DNA of 64,000 bases from Mixophyes australis (taxonomy: Eukaryota; Chordata; Amphibia; Anura; Limnodynastidae), in assembly GCA_036250195.1 (NCBI GenBank), contig JAVHZZ010000075.1:434001-498000 (forward strand), read 5' to 3'. Positions 54,433 through 64,000 of the stretch are shown in pieces; positions within the stretch are counted from its first letter, which is position 1; every line of letters begins with the position of its first letter. The notes below the pieces were generated by a model. That model saw only the letters and a list, made by a program, of their open reading frames with translations. It was not told the DNA's origin and made no database searches. Made by a program: the position numbers and the translations under genes.

Positions 54433-57400
54433 AATGTATTAAAATAAGTATAAAAATCAGAATAAGTATAAAAATAAGTATAAAAATAAGAATAGGCATA
54501 AAAATTATTAAAAAAATAAGAATAAAAAAAAAATAGTATAAAAATAAGAATACGTATATAAATAAGTATAAAAATAAGAATAAGTATAAAAATAAGAATA
54601 AAAAAAAATAAGTATAAAAATAAGAATAAAAGATAAATAAGTATAAAAATAAGAATAAAAAAAAGGATAAAAATAAGAATAAGTATAAAAATAAGAATAA
54701 AAAAAATATAAAAATAAGAATAAGTATAAAAATAAGTATAAAAATAAGAATAAAACAAAAATAAGTATAGAAATAAGAATAAGAAAAAAAAGTATAAAAA
54801 TAAGAATAAGTATAAAAATAAGTATACAAATAAGAATAAAAAAAATAAGTATTAAAATAAGAATAAAACACAAATAAATATAAAAATAAGAATAAAAAAA
54901 AGGATAAAAATAAGAATAATTATAAAAATAAGAATAAAAAAAATATAAAAATAAGAATAAGTATAAAAATAAGAATAAAACAAAAATAAGTATAGAAATA
55001 AGAATAAGAAAAAAAAGTATAAAAATAAGAATAAGTATAAAAATAAGTATACAAATAAGAATAAAAAAAATAAGTATTAAAATAAGAATAAAACACAAAT
55101 AAGTATAAAAATAAGAATAAAAAAAAGGATAAAAATAAGAATAATTATATAAATAAGAATAAAAAAAAGTATAAAAATAAGAATAAGTATAAAAATAAGT
55201 ATAAAAATAAGAATAAGTATAAAAATAAGAATAAAACAAAAATAAGTATCAAAATAAGAATAAAAAAAAGTATAAAAAAAAGAATAAAAATAAGAATAAG
55301 TATAAAAATAAGAATAAAATAAAAATAAGTATAAAAATAAGAATAAAAAAAAAATAGTATAAAAATAAGAATAAACAAAAATAAGTATAAAAATTAAAAA
55401 AATGTATTAAAATAAGTATAAAAATCAGAATAAGTATAAAAATAAGTATAAAAATAAGAATAGGCATAAAAATTATTAAAAAAATAAGAATAAAAAAAAA
55501 TTAGTATAAAAATAAGAATACGTATATAAATAAGTATAAAAATAAGAATAAGTATAAAAATAAGAATAAAAAAAAATAAGTATAAAAATAAGAATAAAAG
55601 ATAAATAAGTATAAAAATAAGAATAAGAAAAAAAAGTATAAAAATAAGAATAAGTATAAAAATAAGTATACAAATAAGAATATAAAAAATAAGTATTAAA
55701 ATAAGAATAAAACACAAATAAATATAAAAATAAGAATAAAAAAAAGGATAAAAATAAGAATAATTATATAAATAAGAATAAAAAAAAGAATAAAAATAAG
55801 AATAAGTATAAAAATAAGTATAAAAATAAGAATAAGTATAAAAATAAGAATAAAACAAAAATAAGTATCAAAATAAGAATAAAAAAAAAGTATAAAAAAA
55901 AGAATAAAAATAAGAATAAGTATAAAAATAAGAATAAAATAAAAATAAGTATAAAAATAAGAATAAAAAAAAAATAGTATAAAAATAAGAATAAACAAAA
56001 ATAAGTATAAAAATTAAAAAAAATGTATTAAAATAAGTATAAAAATCAGAATACGTATATAAATAAGTATAAAAATAAGAATAAGTATAAAAATAAGAAT
56101 AAAAAAAAATAAGTATAAAAATAAGAATAAAAGATAAATAAGTATAAAAATAAGAATAAAAAAAAGGATAAAAATAAGAATAAGTATAAAAATAAGAATA
56201 AAAAAAATATAAAAATAAGAATAAGTATAAAAATAAGTATAAAAATAAGAATAAAACAAAAATAAGTATAGAAATAAGAATAAGAAAAAAAAGTATAAAA
56301 ATAAGAATAAGTATAAAAATAAGTATACAAATAAGAATAAAAAAAATAAGTATTAAAATAAGAATAAAACACAAATAAGTATAAAAATAAGAATAAAAAA
56401 AAGGATAAAAATAAGAATAATTATATAAATAAGAATAAAAAAAAGTATAAAAATAAGAATAAGTATAAAAATAAGTATAAAAATAAGAATAAGTATAAAA
56501 ATAAGAATAAAACAAAAATAAGTATCAAAATAAGAATAAAAAAAAGTATAAAAAAAAGAATAAAAATAAGAATAAGTATAAAAATAAGAATAAAATAAAA
56601 ATAAGTATAAAAATAAGAATAAAAAAAAAATAGTATAAAAATAAGAATAAACAAAAATAAGTATAAAAATTAAAAAAAATGTATTAAAATAAGTATAAAA
56701 ATCAGAATACGTATATAAATAAGTATAAAAATAAGAATAAGTATAAAAATAAGAATAAAAAAAAATAAGTATAAAAATAAGAATAAAAGATAAATAAGTA
56801 TAAAAATAAGAATAAAAAAAAGGATAAAAATAAGAATAAGTATAAAAATAAGAATAAAAAAAATATAAAAATAAGAATAAGTATAAAAATAAGTATAAAA
56901 ATAAGAATAAAACAAAAATAAGTATAGAAATAAGAATAAGAAAAAAAAGTATAAAAATAAGAATAAGTATAAAAATAAGTATACAAATAAGAATAAAAAA
57001 ATAAGTATTAAAATAAGAATAAAACACAAATAAGTATAAAAATAAGAATAAAAAAAAGGATAAAAATAAGAATAATTATATAAATAAGAATAAAAAAAAG
57101 TATAAAAATAAGAATAAGTATAAAAATAAGTATAAAAATAAGAATAAGTATAAAAATAAGAATAAAACAAAAATAAGTATCAAAATAAGAATAAAAAAAA
57201 GTATAAAAAAAAGAATAAAAATAAGAATAAGTATAAAAATAAGAATAAAATAAAAATAAGTATAAAAATAAGAATAAAAAAAAAATAGTATAAAAATAAG
57301 AATAAACAAAAATAAGTATAAAAATAAAAAAAATGTATTAAAATAAGTATAAAAATCAGAATAAGTATAAAAATAAGTATAAAAATAAGAATAGGCATAA

Positions 57401-60400
57401 AAATTATTAAAAAAATAAGAATAAAAAAAAATTAGTATAAAAATAAGAATACGTATATAAATAAGTATAAAAATAAGAATAAGTATAAAAATAAGAATAA
57501 AAAAAAATAAGTATAAAAATAAGAATAAAACAAAAATAAGTATAGAAATAAGAATAAGAAAAAAAAGTATAAAAATAAGAATAAGTATAAAAATAAGTAT
57601 ACAAATAAGAATAAAAAAAATAAGTATTAAAATAAGAATAAAACACAAATAAATATAAAAATAAGAATAAAAAAAAGGATAAAAATAAGAATAATTATAT
57701 AAATAAGAATAAAAAAAAGTATAAAAATAAGAATAAGTATAAAAATAAGTATAAAAATAAGAATAAGTATAAAAATAAGAATAAAACAAAAATAAGTATC
57801 AAAATAAGAATAAAAAAAAAGTATAAAAAAAAGAATAAAAATAAGAATAAGTATAAAAATAAGAATAAAATAAAAATAAGTATAAAAATAAGAATAAAAA
57901 AAAAATAGTATAAAAATAAGAATAAACAAAAATAAGTATAAAAATTAAAAAAAATGTATTAAAATAAGTATAAAAATCAGAATACGTATATAAATAAGTA
58001 TAAAAATAAGAATAAGTATAAAAATAAGAATAAAAAAAAATAAGTATAAAAATAAGAATAAAAGATAAATAAGTATAAAAATAAGAATAAAAAAAAGGAT
58101 AAAAATAAGAATAAGTATAAAAATAAGAATAAAAAAAATATAAAAATAAGAATAAGTATAAAAATAAGTATAAAAATAAGAATAAAACAAAAATAAGTAT
58201 AGAAATAAGAATAAGAAAAAAAAGTATAAAAATAAGAATAAGTATAAAAATAAGTATACAAATAAGAATAAAAAAAATAAGTATTAAAATAAGAATAAAA
58301 CACAAATAAGTATAAAAATAAGAATAAAAAAAAGGATAAAAATAAGAATAATTATATAAATAAGAATAAAAAAAAGTATAAAAATAAGAATAAGTATAAA
58401 AATTAGTATAAAAATAAGAATAAGTATAAAAATAAGAATAAAACAAAAATAAGTATCAAAATAAGAATAAAAAAAAGTATAAAAAAAAGAATAAAAATAA
58501 GAATAAGTATAAAAATAAGAATAAAATAAAAATAAGTATAAAAATAAGAATAAAAAAAAAATAGTATAAAAATAAGAATAAACAAAAATAAGTATAAAAA
58601 TTAAAAAAAATGTATTAAAATAAGTATAAAAATCAGAATAAGTATAAAAATAAGTATAAAAATAAGAATAGGCATAAAAATTATTAAAAAAATAAGAATA
58701 AAAAAAAATTAGTATAAAAATAAGAATACGTATATAAATAAGTATAAAAATAAGAATAAGTATAAAAATAAGAATAAAAAAAAATAAGTATAAAAATAAG
58801 AATAAAAGATAAATAAGTATAAAAATAAGAATAAAAAAAAGGATAAAAATAAGAATAAGTATAAAAATAAGAATAAAAAAAATATAAAAATAAGAAAAAG
58901 TATAAAAATAAGTATAAAAATAAGAATAAAACAAAAATAAGTATAGAAATAAGAATAAGAAAAAAAAGTATAAAAATAAGAATAAGTATAAAAATAAGTA
59001 TACAAATAAGAATAAAAAAAATAAGTATTAAAATAAGAATAAAACACAAATAAGTATAAAAATAAGAATAAAAAAAAGGATAAAAATAAGAATAAGTATA
59101 AAAATAAGAATAAAAAAAAGGATAAAAATAAGAATAAGTATAAAAATAAGTATAAAAATAAGTATAAAAAAATTAGTATAAAAATAAGAATAAGTATAAA
59201 AATAAGTATAAAAATGAGAATAAATAAGAAAAATAAAAAAAATAAGTATAAAAATAAGTATAAAAAAAATTATTATAAAAATAAGAATAAGTATAAAAAT
59301 AAGTATAAAAATAAGAATAAAACAAAAATAAGTATAAAAATAAGAATAAACAAAAATAAGTATAAAAATTAAAAAAAATGTATTAAAATAAGTATAAAAA
59401 TCAGAATAAGTATAAAAATAAGAATAAAACAAAAATAAGTATAAAAATAAGAATAAGGAAAAAAAGTATAAAAATAAGAATAAGTAAAAATAAGTATAAA
59501 AATAAGAATAAAAAAAATTAGTATAAAAATAAGAATAAACAAAAAGTATAAGAATAAGTATAATAATAAGTATAAAAATAAGAATAAAACAAAAATACAT
59601 ATAAAAATAAGAATAAGTAAAAAGTATAAAATTAAGAATAAGTATAAAAATAAGTATAAAAATAAGAATAAAAAAAAATTAGTATAAGAAAAAGTATAAA
59701 AATAAGTATAAAAATAAGAATAAACAAAAAATAGTATAAAAATAAGAATAAGTATAAAAATAAGTATAAAAATAAGAATAAAAAAAAAATTAGTAAAAAA
59801 ATAAGAATAATAGAAAAATAAGTATAAAAATAAGTATGAAAATAAGAATAAAACAAAAATAAGTATAAAAATAAGATTAAGAAACAAAAAGTATAAAAAT
59901 AAGAATAAAACAAAAATAAATATAAAAGTAAGAAAAAAAAAAAGGTATAAAAATAAGTATAAGTATAAAAATAAGTATAAAAATAAGAATAAAAAAAATG
60001 TATAAATATAAGAATAGGCATAAAAATAAGTAATAAAATAAGAATAAAAATAAGAATAAAAAAAAAATAGTATAAAAATAAGAATAAAACAAAAATAAGT
60101 ATGAAAATAAGAATAAAACAAAAATAGGTATAAAAATAAGAATAAAAAAAATAGGTATAAAAATAAGAATAAACAAAAATAAGTATACAAATTAAATTTT
60201 TTTTATAAAAATAAGTATAAAAATAAGTATAAAAATAAGAATAATAAAAAAATTGTATAAAAATAAGAATAATTATAAAAATAAGTATAAAAATAAGAAT
60301 AAAAAAAATTACTATAAAAATAAGAATACGTATATAAGTATAAAAATAAGAATAAGTATAAAAATAAGAATAAAAAAAAATAAGTATAAAAATAAGAATA

Positions 60401-61146
60401 AAACATAAATAAGTATAAAAATAAGAATAAAAAAAGGATAAGAATAAGTATAAAAATAAGAATAAAAAAAAATATAAAAATAAGAATAAGTATAAAAATA
60501 AGTATAAAAATAAGAATAAAAAAAAATTAGTATAAAAATAAGAATAAAAAAAAAGTATAAAAATAAGAATAAAAAAAAATAAGTATAAAAATAAGAATAA
60601 AATAAAAATAAGTATAAAAATAAGAATAAAAAAAGGATAAAAATAAGAATAAGTATAAAAATAAGAATAAAAAAAGTATAAAAATAAGAATAAGTATAAA
60701 AATAAGAATAAAAAAAGGATAAAAATAAGAATAAGTATAAAAATAAGAATAAAAAAAAGTATAAAAATAAGAATAAGTATAAAAATAAGTATAAAAATAA
60801 GAATAAGTATAAAAATAAGAATAAAAAAAAGTATAAAAATAAGAATAAGTATAAAAATAAGAATAAAAAAAGGATAAAAATAAGAATAAGTATAAAAATA
60901 AGAATAAAAAAAAGTATAAAAATAAGAATAAGTATAAAAATAAGTATAAAAATAAGAATAAGTATAAAAATAAGAATAAAACAAAAATAAGTATCAAAAT
61001 AAGAATAAAAAAAAGTATAAAAAAAAGAATAAAAATAAGAATAAGTATAAAAATAAGAATAAAATAAAAATAAGTATAAAAATAAGAATAAAAAAAAAAT
61101 AGTATAAAAATAAGAATAAACAAAAATAAGTATAAAAATTAAAAAA
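54433..61146 (+). repeat. Super-unit 4 (6,714 bp), dominated by a seven-unit array
   Basis: Unit starts are 54433, 55401, 56022, 56678, 57332, 57953 and 58609, with exit at 59377. Unit lengths 968-621-656-654-621-656-768 repeat the order of array 4 at offset 24,790, later 24,845. After the Q module the sequence goes almost directly to the G-T-C module (T8 at 60197), so the Z module and T9 tract are missing. The array has seven units where super-units 2 and 3 have three, which keeps the total length near 7 kb. Confidence 0.8.
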
Positions 61147-64000
61147 AATGTATTAAAATAAGTATAAAAATCAGAATAAGTATAAAAATAAGTATAAAAA
61201 TAAGAATAGGCATAAAAATTATTAAAAAAATAAGAATAAAAAAAAAATAGTATAAAAATAAGAATACGTATATAAATAAGTATAAAAATAAGAATAAGTA
61301 TAAAAATAAGAATAAAAAAAAATAAGTATAAAAATAAGAATAAAAGATAAATAAGTATAAAAATAAGAATAAAAAAAAGGATAAAAATAAGAATAAGTAT
61401 AAAAATAAGAATAAAAAAAATATAAAAATAAGAATAAGTATAAAAATAAGTATAAAAATAAGAATAAAACAAAAATAAGTATAGAAATAAGAATAAGAAA
61501 AAAAAGTATAAAAATAAGAATAAGTATAAAAATAAGTATACAAATAAGAATAAAAAAAATAAGTATTAAAATAAGAATAAAACACAAATAAATATAAAAA
61601 TAAGAATAAAAAAAAGGATAAAAATAAGAATAATTATATAAATAAGAATAAAAAAAAGTATAAAAATAAGAATAAGTATAAAAATAAGTATAAAAATAAG
61701 AATAAGTATAAAAATAAGAATAAAACAAAAATAAGTATCAAAATAAGAATAAAAAAAAAGTATAAAAAAAAGAATAAAAATAAGAATAAGTATAAAAATA
61801 AGAATAAAATAAAAATAAGTATAAAAATAAGAATAAAAAAAAAATAGTATAAAAATAAGAATAAACAAAAATAAGTATAAAAATTAAAAAAAATGTATTA
61901 AAATAAGTATAAAAATCAGAATACGTATATAAATAAGTATAAAAATAAGAATAAGTATAAAAATAAGAATAAAAAAAAATAAGTATAAAAATAAGAATAA
62001 AAGATAAATAAGTATAAAAATAAGAATAAAAAAAAGGATAAAAATAAGAATAAGTATAAAAATAAGAATAAAAAAAATATAAAAATAAGAATAAGTATAA
62101 AAATAAGTATAAAAATAAGAATAAAACAAAAATAAGTATAGAAATAAGAATAAGAAAAAAAAGTATAAAAATAAGAATAAGTATAAAAATAAGTATACAA
62201 ATAAGAATAAAAAAAATAAGTATTAAAATAAGAATAAAACACAAATAAGTATAAAAATAAGAATAAAAAAAAGGATAAAAATAAGAATAATTATATAAAT
62301 AAGAATAAAAAAAAGTATAAAAATAAGAATAAGTATAAAAATAAGAATAAAACAAAAATAAGTATCAAAATAAGAATAAAAAAAAGTATAAAAAAAAGAA
62401 TAAAAATAAGAATAAGTATAAAAATAAGAATAAAATAAAAATAAGTATAAAAATAAGAATAAAAAAAAAATAGTATAAAAATAAGAATAAACAAAAATAA
62501 GTATAAAAATTAAAAAAAATGTATTAAAATAAGTATAAAAATCAGAATAAGTATAAAAATAAGTATAAAAATAAGAATAGGCATAAAAATTATTAAAAAA
62601 ATAAGAAGAAAAAAAAATTAGTATAAAAATAAGAATACGTATATAAATAAGTATAAAAATAAGAATAAGTATAAAAATAAGAATAAAAAAAAATAAGTAT
62701 AAAAATAAGAATAAAAGATAAATAAGTATAAAAATAAGAATAAAAAAAAGGATAAAAATAAGAATAAGTATAAAAATAAGAATAAAAAAAATATAAAAAT
62801 AAGAAAAAGTATAAAAATAAGTATAAAAATAAGAATAAAACAAAAATAAGTATAGAAATAAGAATAAGAAAAAAAAGTATAAAAATAAGAATAAGTATAA
62901 AAATAAGTATACAAATAAGAATAAAAAAAATAAGTATTAAAATAAGAATAAAACACAAATAAGTATAAAAATAAGAATAAAAAAAAGGATAAAAATAAGA
63001 ATAAGTATAAAAATAAGAATAAAAAAAAGGATAAAAATAAGAATAAGTATAAAAATAAGTATAAAAATAAGTATAAAAAAATTAGTATAAAAATAAGAAT
63101 AAGTATAAAAATAAGTATAAAAATGAGAATAAATAAGAAAAATAAAAAAAATAAGTATAAAAATAAGTATAAAAAAAATTATTATAAAAATAAGAATAAG
63201 TATAAAAATAAGTATAAAAATAAGAATAAAACAAAAATAAGTATAAAAATAAGAATAAACAAAAATAAGTATAAAAATTAAAAAAAATGTATTAAAATAA
63301 GTATAAAAATCAGAATAAGTATAAAAATAAGAATAAAACAAAAATAAGTATAAAAATAAGAATAAGAAAAAAAAGTATAAAAATAAGAATAAGTAAAAAT
63401 AAGTATAAAAATAAGAATAAAAAAAATTAGTATAAAAATAAGAATAAACAAAAAGTATAAGAATAAGTATAATAATAAGTATAAAAATAAGAATAAAACA
63501 AAAATACATATAAAAATAAGAATAAGTAAAAAGTATAAAATTAAGAATAAGTATAAAAATAAGTATAAAAATAAGAATAAAAAAAAATTAGTATAAGAAT
63601 AAGTATAAAAATAAGTATAAAAATAAGAATAAACAAAAAATAGTATAAAAATAAGAATAAGTATAAAAATAAGTATAAAAATAAGAATAAAACAAAAATA
63701 AGTATAAAAATAAGAATAAAAAAATAAGTATAAAAATAAGAATAAAACAAAAATAAGTATAAAAATTAATAAAAATGTATAAAAATAAGTATAAAAATAA
63801 GAATAAAAATAAGAATAAAAGAAAAATAAGTATAAAAATAAGATTAAGAAACAAAAAGTATAAAAATAAGAATAAAACAAAAATAAATATAAAAATAAGA
63901 ATAAAAAAAATGTATAAATATAAGAATAGGCATAAAAATAAGTAATAAAATAAGTATAAAAATAAGAATAAAAAAAATAAGTATAAAAATAAGAATAAAC
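61147..64000 (+). repeat. Super-unit 5, cut by the window end
   Basis: L745-S626-M768 (61147, 61892, 62518; exit 63286) follows 46987-49125 at offset 14,160 with no difference that I noticed. The match runs from about 61021 to 63691. A 124-bp deletion relative to super-unit 3 then shifts the offset to 14,036, and the linker continues to the window edge. The array clearly continues beyond the window. Confidence 0.8.

Larger units (their letters stand above)
1..64000 (+). repeat. AT-rich hexamer-based megasatellite filling the whole window
   Basis: The window is built from the plus-strand words AAGTAT, AAAAAT and AAGAAT, most often in the order AAGTAT-AAAAAT-AAGAAT (18 bp) or AAGTAT-AAAAAT (12 bp). 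A-runs of about 6-10 bases and short variants such as AAAACA separate the groups. C is nearly absent from the plus strand and G lies mostly in AAG. The A-rich strand never switches, so the array is head-to-tail throughout. No stretch over about 300 bases departs from this pattern, so there is no gene-sized unique sequence. Array length, layered organisation and absence of genes suggest eukaryotic heterochromatin (inference). I do not recognise it as a named satellite family. Confidence 0.95.

Noticed and set aside
52848..54758. 636-codon minus-strand open frame as a membrane protein gene
   Set aside because: The product is only the hexamer repeat read in different frames (ILIFIL, SYFYTY, FLFLYL), it switches between them at A-run length changes, and the other two minus frames are also largely open. 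It has no domain, no start context and no codon signal.
1..64000. Telomeric repeat array
   Set aside because: The words lack the G-cluster of known telomere repeats, and the array has mixed words and higher-order units in place of one perfect short repeat.
1..64000. tRNA, rRNA or other structured RNA genes
   Set aside because: With almost no C on the plus strand, stable GC stems cannot form, and no tRNA or rRNA core motif was seen.

Overview
The window is one uninterrupted, extremely AT-rich satellite array. I find no protein-coding gene, RNA gene, transposon or CRISPR array in any of the 64 kb. The plus strand is mostly A. Rows I counted by hand had roughly 70% A, 20% T, about 8-10% G and almost no C. 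The sequence is a patchwork of three related six-base words, AAGTAT, AAAAAT and AAGAAT, joined by A-runs of about 6-10 bases. All of it points the same way; I saw no inverted block. ORIGIN: this long, gene-free, hierarchically organised satellite fits eukaryotic heterochromatin (centromeric, pericentromeric or subtelomeric) in an AT-rich genome. That is inference. Nothing in the window identifies the species, and an assembly artefact or an odd organellar or viral repeat cannot be excluded. LAYOUT: (1) 1-5.2 kb is an irregular, more diverged mosaic with short nested duplications (offsets near 1,226, 549 and 600-650 bp). (2) 5.2-12.2 kb holds two versions of a complex module set, offset 4,246 then 4,076 bp. 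(3) 12.2-13.2 kb is a local expansion with an internal 465-bp period. (4) 13.3-16.1 kb is the first clear array of a 656/745-bp higher-order unit. (5) 16.8-26.9 kb is a 10-kb mosaic block, repeated in whole or part at 35.0-41.9 and 42.1-50.8 kb. (6) 26.9-34.5 kb is mostly 656-bp-family arrays. (7) From about 32.5 kb to the end the array falls into tandem super-units of 7,015, 7,428, 7,446 and 6,714 bp plus a partial fifth. HIERARCHY: hexamer words build 30- and 42-bp groups, then 83-185-bp groups. These build the 656/745-bp units, then L-S-M triplets of about 2.1 kb, then super-units of about 7 kb. Copies tens of kilobases apart are nearly identical. One 2.75-kb pair shows a single difference in my line-by-line reading, which points to recent homogenisation or to assembly duplication. 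CODING: hexamer periodicity keeps all three minus-strand frames and two plus-strand frames free of stops over long stretches, so many long low-complexity ORFs appear (up to 636 codons). They are by-products of the repeat. The main interest is the organisation: a C-depleted, single-orientation megasatellite whose only CpGs sit in one motif, TACGTA, and whose rare T-tracts and GGC motif act as landmarks for the higher-order units.
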